Assembly (NCBI GenBank): GCA_013003325.1
Contig: JABDJU010000295.1
Coordinates: 1-8,109, forward strand
Length of the DNA stretch: 8,109 nt
Origin: Acidimicrobiales bacterium
Lineage (GTDB): Bacteria > Actinomycetota > Acidimicrobiia > Acidimicrobiales > SZUA-35
Reading direction: 5' to 3'
In this document: piece by piece, positions 1 to 5,802 of the stretch
How positions within the stretch are numbered: the first letter of the stretch is position 1
Layout of the letters: each line of letters opens with the position of its first letter
Notes under the pieces: generated by a model
Seen by the model: the letters and a program-made list of their open reading frames with translations, nothing else
Told to the model about the DNA's origin: nothing
The model's database searches: none
Program-made: the position numbers and the translations under genes

Positions 1-1
1 C

Positions 2-322
2 TATCCGACCGAGCATGGCCTGTGGCCCGGCGGCGGCTCGATCGTTGCCGCCGTGCGCACCGCCGTCGAGCGCGAGCCGACCTACGCCGGCAAACCACAC
101 CCCCCGATGGCCGAACTGGCGATCGCCAGGCTGGGCCAGAATGCGCTCATGGTGGGCGACCGCAACGACACAGACGGAGACTTCGCCCGGACCGCAGGAT
201 TCGACTTTGCACTGGTTCTCTCCGGCGTAACCGCAGCAGCGGAGGCCGAAGCTCTCGACCCGGCGCCCGATCTGGTCGCCGCCGACGCGGCGGCCGTCAT
301 CGAGCGCGAGGCCGGGGTGTAG
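2..322 (+). CDS. HAD-IIA family phosphatase, C-terminal part (5' truncated by window)
   Basis: The last 106 residues of a HAD-superfamily sugar-phosphate or glycerol-3-phosphate phosphatase; the start lies before the window and the frame opens at base 2. Two C-terminal HAD-IIA hallmarks are visible. One is the Gly-Lys-Pro (GKPHPP) segment carrying the conserved motif III lysine. The other is the motif IV acidic loop VGDRNDTDGDFARTAGF, which binds the catalytic Mg2+. It is followed by LVLSGVT, typical of NagD and its relatives. The catalytic DxDGT nucleophile motif would be upstream, outside the window. The stop codon TAG directly abuts the ATG of tlyA, so the two are translationally coupled. 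In Mycobacterium tuberculosis the equivalent neighbour of tlyA is Rv1692, a glycerol-3-phosphate phosphatase of phospholipid recycling, so that role is plausible here by synteny. Substrate specificity cannot be read from this fragment. Confidence 0.85.
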   Translation, partial: YPTEHGLWPGGGSIVAAVRTAVEREPTYAGKPHPPMAELAIARLGQNALMVGDRNDTDGDFARTAGFDFALVLSGVTAAAEAEALDPAPDLVAADAAAVIEREAGV

Positions 323-1129
323 ATGGCGGCCCGGAGAAGGCTCGACGCCGAGCTGGTGCGGCGGGGTCTGGCGCCGAGTCGTGAATCGGCCAAACAGCTG
401 ATCGAAGCGGGCCAGGTCTTGGTCGGTGGGGCGCCGACCACCAAACCGGCCAGGCAGGTCGACCCCGCCGACGACGTCAGGTTGCTGGGACCGCCGCCCC
501 GTTTCGTGAGTCGTGCGGGGGAAAAACTGGCTGCCGCACTGGCCCACTTCTCCGTCGACCCCGCCGGTCGCCACTGCATCGACATCGGATCCTCCACCGG
601 CGGTTTCACCGATTGTCTGCTTCAGGCCGGTGCCGCATCGGTGGTGGCGGTCGACGTTGGCACTCATCAGCTCCACGAACGGCTGCGGACCGATCGACGG
701 GTGACCGTGCGCGAGCAGACCGATATCCGCTCGGTGACGTCGCACCAGTTCGAACCGGTGCCGACATTGGCGGTTGGAGATGTGTCGTTCATTTCGCTCG
801 AGCTGGTGCTGCCCGTTGTGGCTGAACTCGGGGTTGGCGACGCGGTCTTGCTGATCAAGCCCCAATTCGAGGCCGGGCGCCAGGAAGTCTCGCGCGGTCG
901 GGGGGTGATCACCGACCCCGACATCTGGCGTCGGGTGCTGAACGATGTGATCCTCTGGGCCCGGGCGCAAGGGCTCGAGTGTCGAGGTGTGATGATGTCG
1001 CCCATCACCGGGCGGGCAGGCAATGTTGAATTCGTCGGCCATTTCGGGCCCGGGAGACGCCATGATGATCTGGCAACCGTGCTTGACTCTGTCGTGACGG
1101 AGGCCGAAGAGGGAACAGAACCGCTATGA
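323..1129 (+). CDS. tlyA: TlyA: 16S/23S rRNA (cytidine-2'-O)-methyltransferase
   Basis: This 268-residue protein is the same length as M. tuberculosis TlyA. An N-terminal S4 RNA-binding domain (about residues 4-60; RLDAELVRRGLAPSRESAKQ) precedes an FtsJ/RrmJ-like Rossmann methyltransferase domain. The SAM-binding loop is DIGSSTGGFTDCLL (87-100), followed by the acidic end of strand 2 at AVDVG (109-113). The FtsJ catalytic tetrad K-D-K-E can be placed at K68 (SRAGEKL), D153 (GDVSFIS), K179 (LLIKPQFE) and E236 (GNVEF). Family members 2'-O-methylate C1409 of 16S and/or C1920 of 23S rRNA, which makes ribosomes sensitive to capreomycin and viomycin. The full length fits the longer TlyA-II type, which modifies both sites; this subtype call is inference. 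The ATG follows the upstream TAG with no gap, and a weak GAGG lies 11 nt before it. The gene ends in an ATGA overlap with nadK. Confidence 0.95.
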   Translation: MAARRRLDAELVRRGLAPSRESAKQLIEAGQVLVGGAPTTKPARQVDPADDVRLLGPPPRFVSRAGEKLAAALAHFSVDPAGRHCIDIGSSTGGFTDCLLQAGAASVVAVDVGTHQLHERLRTDRRVTVREQTDIRSVTSHQFEPVPTLAVGDVSFISLELVLPVVAELGVGDAVLLIKPQFEAGRQEVSRGRGVITDPDIWRRVLNDVILWARAQGLECRGVMMSPITGRAGNVEFVGHFGPGRRHDDLATVLDSVVTEAEEGTEPL

Positions 1130-1971
1130 GCATCATTGGCATCGTCGTCCATCACCATCGACCCGAGGTCCACGAGCTGGTGGTGCGCGCCCTCCAGTGG
1201 TGCGAGGAGTGCTCGGTGTCGGTCCGGATGCCCGTGCGCGACGCCGAGATGATCGGCCGAGCAGAGTTCGGCGTCGACGAGTCGACGTTTGCCGAGGGGC
1301 TCGATGTGTGCTTGAGCTTCGGCGGCGACGGCACGATGTTGCGGGCCGCCCATCTCGTGGTCGACCGCGATGTGCCGTTGCTCGGCGTGAACGCCGGCGA
1401 TCTCGGCTATCTCGCCGAAATCGACCCCGATCACCTCGAAGGGACGCTGTCGGCATGGCGAGACGGAAACCTGATGGTCGAGGAGCGGATGATGGTCGAG
1501 GTGCTCGATGACGAGGGCCACCGACTCGGCTTGGCCTTGAATGAGGCGGTGATCGAGCGAGCCGAGAGCGGGCATATCGTCTCGTTGCTTGCCACGATCG
1601 GCGATCAGCGATTCACCACCTACAAGGCCGACGGCCTGATCGTGGCGACACCCACCGGATCGACCGCATACTCGTTGTCCGCCGGCGGCCCCATTGTCGA
1701 GCCAGACTTCGAGGCGCTGGTCGTCGTTCCGGTGGCTGCCCACATGATTTTCAATCGACCGCTGGTGCTGGCTCCCTCAACCGAGGTGCGATTCGACATC
1801 GAGGGGTATCGGGCCGCAGTGGTCGCCCTCGATGGCCGGTCGGTTGCCACGGTCGAGCCCGGATCCGCTGTCACGGTGCGCCGCTCGAAAGAAAAGGCTC
1901 GCTTTCTGGTCACCGGCGAGCGCGACTTCCACGCTGTGCTCATGGAGAAGTTCCGACTGACCGACCGGTGA
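1126..1971 (+). CDS. nadK: NAD kinase (ATP/polyphosphate-dependent NAD+ phosphorylation)
   Basis: A 281-residue cytoplasmic NAD kinase, which makes NADP+ from NAD+ and a phosphoryl donor. The family signature GGDGT is at residues 66-70 within LSFGGDGTMLRAA. LGVNAGDLGYLAEI (86-99) is the usual LGxNxGxLGFL segment, with Asp and Tyr at two of its positions. NE at 139-140 (LNEAVIER) is the conserved NAD-contacting pair. The second signature runs from ADGLIVATPTGSTAYSLSAG (168-187) into GPI. The ATG overlaps the tlyA stop (ATGA), and a weak GAGGG-type ribosome site lies about 13 nt upstream, so translation is probably coupled. The order tlyA–nadK is conserved in actinobacteria; recN usually follows, but here an unrelated gene does. 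Nothing in the sequence suggests loss of function. Confidence 0.96.
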   Translation: MSIIGIVVHHHRPEVHELVVRALQWCEECSVSVRMPVRDAEMIGRAEFGVDESTFAEGLDVCLSFGGDGTMLRAAHLVVDRDVPLLGVNAGDLGYLAEIDPDHLEGTLSAWRDGNLMVEERMMVEVLDDEGHRLGLALNEAVIERAESGHIVSLLATIGDQRFTTYKADGLIVATPTGSTAYSLSAGGPIVEPDFEALVVVPVAAHMIFNRPLVLAPSTEVRFDIEGYRAAVVALDGRSVATVEPGSAVTVRRSKEKARFLVTGERDFHAVLMEKFRLTDR

Positions 1972-1986
1972 TCGCTCACTGCGGCC

Positions 1987-1992
1987 TACCGT
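1987..1992 (+). promoter_or_regulatory. Putative -10 box (TACCGT) for leaderless gene at 1999
   Basis: TACCGT fits the actinobacterial TANNNT -10 pattern. It ends 6 nt before the GTG at 1999, the spacing expected when transcription starts at the start codon. No Shine-Dalgarno sequence is visible before this GTG. No convincing -35 hexamer is seen at 16-18 nt. Confidence 0.45.
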
Positions 1993-1998
1993 GACAAT

Positions 1999-2637
1999 GT
2001 GAATCTGGGGTCGCACGTCACGATCGCCGCCGCCCACTACGACGATCCGCTGGTGAGGCTCGGGTCGGCGCTGCCCGACATCGCGACGATCGGCGGGTTC
2101 AGGATGGTGCCAGGTTCGGTGAACGGTCCGGTCGGGGAGGGGATCGCATTTCATCACAAGACCGACGCCATCTTCCATTCCCACCCGTGGTTCACCTCCC
2201 GGCAGAAGTCGGTCTTCGATCAGCTTTCCACCGCTGGGGTTGGTCGAGGGGCGGCCCGGGCGTCGGCCCATGTTGGAGTTGAGCTTCTGCTCGACGGAGA
2301 AGTGTTCGCTAACGATCCCGATCGCAGTCAACTCGTGAGCGGCGCCTTTGCTGCTGCGAGAAGTGCTCCTGACATCGCCGGCGCGGTTCCCGATGAGTCA
2401 CAAGAGCTCTGGCGGGATCATCTTGCCAGCCTCCATCGGTGGCGCGCCCCCGGTTACTTCCGAGATCCACTGGCGGTGGCCCATCGCATGGAGTCGATCT
2501 TGGCCAGGCGGCCGAGACTGGCCATGTCCGCGGGCGACGTCCCCAAAGTGGCGAGTGCTCTCGAAGCCGCTCAGCCCTCGATCGCCGCTACGGCTGAGGA
2601 CTTTCTGCGCGAGATGGTCGAGGCGCTCAGCCGCTGA
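1999..2637 (+). CDS. AcpH/DUF479-like putative metal-dependent hydrolase
   Basis: A 212-residue cytoplasmic protein without a signal peptide or membrane segment. It is not confidently named. Its first half follows the layout of the acyl-carrier-protein phosphodiesterase (AcpH, DUF479) family, with an N-terminal MNLGSHVTIAA like the family's MNxLAH, a short loop with an Asp (LPDIA, D27), and GIAFHHKTDAIFHSHPWF (49-65), which parallels the family's GxxxHRxID-x-x-TDxHPxF. HVGVELLLDG (91-100) stands where the family has its YDHFLA helix. Candidate metal ligands are H6, D27, H53, D56, H60, H91 and E95. The second Asp of the family motif appears as His (H60). The C-terminal 80 residues are helical with no recognised motif. 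AcpH removes 4'-phosphopantetheine from holo-ACP; that activity is not assured here. The GTG start is chosen because it sits 6 nt after a TANNNT box. The gene is convergent with the next one. Confidence 0.6.
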   Translation: MNLGSHVTIAAAHYDDPLVRLGSALPDIATIGGFRMVPGSVNGPVGEGIAFHHKTDAIFHSHPWFTSRQKSVFDQLSTAGVGRGAARASAHVGVELLLDGEVFANDPDRSQLVSGAFAAARSAPDIAGAVPDESQELWRDHLASLHRWRAPGYFRDPLAVAHRMESILARRPRLAMSAGDVPKVASALEAAQPSIAATAEDFLREMVEALSR

Positions 2638-2640
2638 GCG
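2624..2640. terminator. Putative bidirectional stem-loop terminator between convergent genes
   Basis: CGCTCAG (2624-2630), loop CCG, then CTGAGCG (2634-2640) make a perfect 7-bp GC-rich stem. It can be extended by a G·U pair at 2623/2641. It includes the stop codon of the upstream gene and reaches the stop of the minus-strand gene. Neither side has a T-tract, so it would be a tail-less terminator of the kind reported in GC-rich actinobacteria, or an mRNA 3'-end stabiliser. Confidence 0.5.
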
Positions 2641-3846
2641 TCACAGACAGCTGTAGACGATCTGGCGCAGCTCGTCGCGAAGGTTCGTCGACCAGCTCGG
2701 CATCACCTGGGTCATCCCCACCACCGCCAACCTCTCGGCGGGGTCGATCCAGAACAGCGTCGAGGCGGCACCGCCCCATGCGAGGTTCCCCACGCTCTGG
2801 ATCACCCCGTTGGCGACAGGGTCCACCACCACGCTGAACCCGAGGCCAAAACCCATCCCGTCGTTGTTCGTCTCGCTGCTGATCGGGGGTCCGAGGTCGG
2901 CGAGAGTGCCGCCGCCAGGAAGGTGGTTCAAGCCCGCGAATGACACGGTTTGGGCACCCAGGATCCGGGCCCCTTCGAGCTCTCCGCCGTTCAGCACCAT
3001 CTGGCAGAACCGGGCATAGTCGGCGAGGGTCGAGGTCAGTCCGCCGCCGCCTGAGAGCATCGCCGGCCGCGACCGAAATTCGCTCTGAGCGTTGTTGTCG
3101 TCGACGATCACCAGATCGCCGATCCCGGAAGGCACCGGATCGTCAGGTATCCCGAAGGGGCTCTGGTCGGCAAGCGCGGTGTTTGGCACCAGCCGGGCTG
3201 CCTTCGCGTCGTCGACCCAGAAGGCGGTGTCGGCCATGTTGAGCGGAGCGAGGATGTGGTCGGCGAGATACTCGTCGAGTGCTTGGCCGGAAATCAGCTC
3301 GATGAGATGGCCGATGACGTCGGTTGAGATCGAGTACTGCCAGCCGGTTCCGGGCGAGAACAGCAGCGGAACCTCGGCCAAGCGGGCGCACGTCTCATCG
3401 AGAGGAACGCTCCGGCTCCCGATTTCCCGATCGCGGTAGACAGCGTCGACCGGGTTTGTTTCCATCCAGCCGTAGGTGAGCCCTCCGGTGTGGGTGAGGA
3501 GATCCCGCACCGTCATCGGTCTCTCCGCCGCTGTGGTTGCCATCGACTTCTGTGAGCCGGACACGTAGACCCGCAGGTCTTCCCAGCCGGGCAGCCACTT
3601 GTGGACCGGGTCGTTGAGCCGACAGTGGCCCTGCTCGATCAGACGAAGCATTCCGACCGAGGTGATCGGTTTCGTCATCGAGTAGATACGAAAGATCGAG
3701 TCCGGCTCGTAGTTGAGATGAGAGACGTGCACCATGTCGCCGTCGTGGAGCACCGCCCACGAAAAGCCGGGAAGGACCCCGCCGTCGAGGTAGGTATCGG
3801 CGATGAACTCGTCGGCGGCGGCGAGACGGTCGATGTTGAGGGCCAC
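2641..3846 (-). CDS. Serine hydrolase, beta-lactamase/class C-like esterase family
   Basis: A 401-residue serine hydrolase of the Beta-lactamase (PF00144) family, close in size and layout to family VIII esterases such as EstB. The nucleophile motif SxxK is SMTK at residues 56-59 (IYSMTKP). LLTHTGGL (116-123) is the conserved helix that follows. The catalytic tyrosine is Y171 in WQYSISTD, and the third motif, KTG in true class C enzymes, is replaced by WGG (357-359, in AWGGAAS), as in many esterase-type members. There is no signal peptide or lipobox, so it is probably cytoplasmic, which argues against a role in periplasmic beta-lactam defence. Likely substrates are short-chain esters or amides; they cannot be specified. 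The start codon is GTG (complement of CAC at 3844-3846), 8 nt downstream of a TATTCT box on the minus strand with no Shine-Dalgarno. The gene is divergent from the MFS gene. Confidence 0.88.
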   Translation of the reverse strand: MALNIDRLAAADEFIADTYLDGGVLPGFSWAVLHDGDMVHVSHLNYEPDSIFRIYSMTKPITSVGMLRLIEQGHCRLNDPVHKWLPGWEDLRVYVSGSQKSMATTAAERPMTVRDLLTHTGGLTYGWMETNPVDAVYRDREIGSRSVPLDETCARLAEVPLLFSPGTGWQYSISTDVIGHLIELISGQALDEYLADHILAPLNMADTAFWVDDAKAARLVPNTALADQSPFGIPDDPVPSGIGDLVIVDDNNAQSEFRSRPAMLSGGGGLTSTLADYARFCQMVLNGGELEGARILGAQTVSFAGLNHLPGGGTLADLGPPISSETNNDGMGFGLGFSVVVDPVANGVIQSVGNLAWGGAASTLFWIDPAERLAVVGMTQVMPSWSTNLRDELRQIVYSCL

Positions 3847-3854
3847 GGTCGGAC

Positions 3855-3860
3855 AGAATA
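3855..3860 (-). promoter_or_regulatory. Putative -10 box (TATTCT) for the minus-strand serine hydrolase
   Basis: Read on the minus strand, TATTCT is followed by 8 nt and then the GTG start, consistent with a leaderless or near-leaderless transcript. No good -35 hexamer is evident. It lies 21 bp from the divergent box of the MFS gene, so the two promoters share about 110 bp of intergenic DNA. Confidence 0.45.
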
Positions 3861-3881
3861 CGGCAACACGGAGGCCAGCCC

Positions 3882-3887
3882 TACACT
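3882..3887 (+). promoter_or_regulatory. Putative -10 box (TACACT) for the MFS transporter gene
   Basis: TACACT matches TANNNT and lies in the divergent intergenic region. It is 66 nt upstream of the first in-frame ATG (3954), but exactly 6 nt upstream of an in-frame ATC codon (3894). Six to eight nt is the spacing seen at the other operon-leading genes in this window, which is why the ATC is considered as a possible start. Confidence 0.4.
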
Positions 3888-3953
3888 GACCTCATCGATC
3901 AGGAACCGCCTGCACACCAAGCCCGGGTCTGGGGTGCGGCGAGTCTGGCCACG

Positions 3954-5090
3954 ATGTGCAGTACGTTGCCGGCGTTCCTCACCGGTGCGCTCTCGGTCCA
4001 GATTCGGGCCGATCTGGGGTATTCGATCACCCTGGTCGGTGCGATCATCGGCACCGCATTCGCCGTCGCCGGCTTGGGCTCGGCACCGCTCGGGCGGGTC
4101 GCTCAACTGCTCGGTCCGGGCCGTGCCCTGAGGTCGGGGCTCACCGTCACGGCTCTCACGCTGGTGGGTATCGCGGTCGCAGCTCGTGAGCCGTGGCAGT
4201 TCGTGCTGCTCGTCGGCCTCTCGGGTCTGGCCAACGCGCTGAACCAACCGGCCGCCAACCTTCTGCTGTCCAACCGGGTTGGCAAGGACCGACTCGGCAT
4301 GGCGCTCGCGGTCAAACAGAGCGGTATGCCTGGCTCGGCACTGCTGGGCGGTGCGGCGGTTCCGGCCATAGCGCTGACCGCCGGATGGCGCTGGGCCTAC
4401 GTCGCAGCAGCGTTGCTCACGTTGTTCGCCATCGCACTCCAGCCGATCGGGATCTCCGACACCGTGGCGTTGGCCACGGCGCGACAAACCGCAGCTCGAC
4501 CGGACATGCCGACCCGGCTGCTGGTGCTCTACGCCACCGTCGGTCTCCTCGGGGCAACGACGGCGGGAGCGATGGTGAACCTCCTCACCTCGGGCGCCAC
4601 AGACGCAGGAATGGGAGAAGGGCTGGCCGGTTGGCTGCTGTCGCTCGGGTCGGCGGCCGGTATCGCGAGCCGTCTCTATCAAGGTTGGGCGGTGGACACC
4701 CGGGGAGTCCTTCCGATCCAGCGCTTGGTCTGGTTGTTGGCGCTCGGATCGGCCGGGCTGGTGTTGATGTCAGCCATCACGCCGGTCACCTACGCACTGG
4801 CCGTCGTGCCCGGCTTCGCCGCGGGTTGGGCCTGGCCTGGCCTCTTCAACCTGTCGGTGATCCGAAACAACCCGTCGGCTCCCGCTGCGGCGACCGGGAT
4901 CACTCAGGCCGGTGTGTATGTCGGTGCCGGCTCGGGTCCGGTGGTCGGGAGCGTGATCGTCGATCAGGCCGGCTACCGGCCGCTGTGGATTCTGTGCGCG
5001 GCCGGGCTTGCCGTGGGCGCCGCCCTGGCGGTGTTCCTTCGAACCCGTCTCCGAGCTGACCGCCAGCTCGCCGCTCTGGTCAGGCAATAG
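3954..5090 (+). CDS. MFS transporter, 12-TM (start uncertain, may extend to 3894)
   Basis: An inner-membrane major facilitator superfamily permease of 378 residues from the first ATG. Hydrophobic segments lie near residues 1-17, 27-47, 62-76, 82-98, 117-143, 147-163, 189-210, 224-243, 258-274, 278-300, 312-336 and 343-362, with a cytoplasmic-type loop around 165-188 between the halves. GSAPLGRVAQLLGPGRALR (42-60) is a degenerate TM2-TM3 motif A, and NQPAANLLLS (97-106) with AVKQSGMPG (119-127) resembles actinobacterial members of the CynX-like permeases. The substrate is unknown. The frame is open upstream to 3840, and the residues before the ATG (ARVWGAASLAT) look like the first half of TM1, so starting at 3954 would truncate that helix. 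No canonical start codon other than CTG (3945) exists upstream. The 20-residue extension from ATC 3894 would give 398 residues. It is divergent from the serine hydrolase gene and is followed by a TetR gene. Confidence 0.82.
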   Translation: MCSTLPAFLTGALSVQIRADLGYSITLVGAIIGTAFAVAGLGSAPLGRVAQLLGPGRALRSGLTVTALTLVGIAVAAREPWQFVLLVGLSGLANALNQPAANLLLSNRVGKDRLGMALAVKQSGMPGSALLGGAAVPAIALTAGWRWAYVAAALLTLFAIALQPIGISDTVALATARQTAARPDMPTRLLVLYATVGLLGATTAGAMVNLLTSGATDAGMGEGLAGWLLSLGSAAGIASRLYQGWAVDTRGVLPIQRLVWLLALGSAGLVLMSAITPVTYALAVVPGFAAGWAWPGLFNLSVIRNNPSAPAAATGITQAGVYVGAGSGPVVGSVIVDQAGYRPLWILCAAGLAVGAALAVFLRTRLRADRQLAALVRQ

Positions 5091-5101
5091 CGCGAGCCGC
5101 G

Positions 5102-5115
5102 ATGTCCGGGGACAT
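5102..5115. promoter_or_regulatory. 14-bp perfect palindrome, possible TetR operator
   Basis: ATGTCC-GG-GGACAT is perfectly symmetric about 5108/5109. It starts 12 bp after the MFS stop and ends 34 bp before the TAGCCT box of the TetR gene. Size and symmetry suit a TetR-family operator for autoregulation. A weak terminator of the MFS transcript is an alternative, but no T-tract follows. The heptamer GACATTC at its right edge (5111-5117) recurs inside the xsc promoter at 5772-5778. Confidence 0.35.
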
Positions 5116-5149
5116 TCAGCTGTCTCGATGCGCGGTTCGATGTGCCCGT

Positions 5150-5155
5150 TAGCCT
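5150..5155 (+). promoter_or_regulatory. Putative -10 box (TAGCCT) for the TetR-family gene
   Basis: TAGCCT is identical to the box before xsc and lies 8 nt before ATG 5164. The spacing implies a leaderless transcript and supports that start over the in-frame ATGs at 5008, 5128 and 5140, which are upstream of or too close to the box. No clear -35 hexamer is seen. Confidence 0.45.
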
Positions 5156-5163
5156 GGTCACGG

Positions 5164-5733
5164 ATGGTGCGGGAATCGTTGACAACCGACATCGTGGTCG
5201 AAACGGCATCCGCTATCGCAAACGCCGAGGGACTCGATTCGATCACGCTCACCCGCGTGGCGAAACAGCTCAACGCCAGTCAGCCGGCCCTGTACCGACA
5301 CGTCGACAGCTACGACGACCTGATTCGGCTGTTGGGCCTGCGGGGTCGTGACGAGCTGTACCGACGGCTGAGCCAGGCCGGCGCCGGCCTCGACGGCGTC
5401 GAAGCGGTGAGGGCAATGGGTCGGGCGTGGCGTCAGACCGTGAAGGATGTCCCCGGTTTGTACGCGGCGACCGATCGGTATCCGTGTGCCGGCGATACCG
5501 AACTCGAGGCGGCGGTCGACCGAATCGTGAATCTTCTGGGTCGGGCCCTCCTGCCCTTCGGTCTTTCCGACGATGAGCGGGTCCATGCAGCTCGCACGCT
5601 GCGGAGCGCCTTTCATGGCTTCGCCCATCTTGAAGCGGGCGACGGGCACCCGCTCGAACAGGATCTCGACGAGTCGTTCGAACATCTGCTCGATCTGCTG
5701 TGCGCAGGAATCGGCGAGCTCCACCGCATCTAG
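5164..5733 (+). CDS. TetR/AcrR-family transcriptional regulator (WHG-type C-terminal domain)
   Basis: A 189-residue one-component repressor of the TetR family. The N-terminal DNA-binding domain spans about residues 8-54, with the helix-turn-helix at LTRVAKQLNASQPALYRHVD (29-48); the recognition helix includes SQPALYRHV. The rest is an all-helical ligand-binding and dimerisation domain. Its end, RTLRSAFHGFAHLEAGDGHP (144-163) followed by DESFEHLLDLL, matches the pattern of the TetR_C_33/WHG C-terminal domain. The ligand is unknown. ATG 5164 is preferred because it follows a TAGCCT box by 8 nt; the frame stays open back to 5008 inside the MFS gene, but nothing supports that longer form. Possible targets are its own promoter (palindrome at 5102), the upstream MFS gene, or the downstream xsc–cobS unit, which begins 69 nt after its stop. 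Confidence 0.88.
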   Translation: MVRESLTTDIVVETASAIANAEGLDSITLTRVAKQLNASQPALYRHVDSYDDLIRLLGLRGRDELYRRLSQAGAGLDGVEAVRAMGRAWRQTVKDVPGLYAATDRYPCAGDTELEAAVDRIVNLLGRALLPFGLSDDERVHAARTLRSAFHGFAHLEAGDGHPLEQDLDESFEHLLDLLCAGIGELHRI

Positions 5734-5766
5734 CCTGCGGAGTGGGGCATTTTGAGCCGGTTTCGC

Positions 5767-5795
5767 TAGACGACATTCCCGTGCGGTTATAGCCT
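5767..5795 (+). promoter_or_regulatory. Putative xsc promoter: TAGACG-17 nt-TAGCCT
   Basis: TAGACG (5767-5772) matches 4 of 6 bases of TTGACA. A 17-nt spacer separates it from TAGCCT (5790-5795), which ends 7 nt before the xsc ATG. This is the best-formed promoter in the window. Its position predicts a transcript starting at or just before the ATG, in line with the missing Shine-Dalgarno. GACATTC (5772-5778) in the spacer repeats part of the palindrome at 5102-5115. Confidence 0.55.
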
Positions 5796-5802
5796 CTAAC
5801 GC

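Noticed and set aside
667..1743. 358-codon open frame on the minus strand across tlyA and nadK
   Set aside because: It lies antisense to two well-supported genes and its translation has no recognisable domain. It reflects GC-rich third-position bias.
3675..4682. 335-codon open frame on the minus strand across the MFS gene
   Set aside because: The translation is rich in Arg, Gln and Gly without a fold signature, and it overlaps both the serine hydrolase and the MFS gene. It is a shadow frame.
4193..5059. 288-codon + strand frame inside the MFS gene
   Set aside because: It is an Arg/Gly-rich shadow; the overlapping frame encodes clear transmembrane helices with MFS motifs.
5052..5070. CGAGCTG-ACCGC-CAGCTCG hairpin as a terminator
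   Set aside because: The 7-bp stem lies wholly inside the last codons of the MFS gene, 20 bp before its stop, with no T-tract. In GC-rich coding DNA such stems arise by chance.
5008..5163. Upstream extension of the TetR gene to ATG 5008 (241 residues)
   Set aside because: It would overlap the MFS gene by 83 bp and include the TAGCCT promoter box in the coding region. TetR proteins normally begin a few residues before the helix-turn-helix domain.
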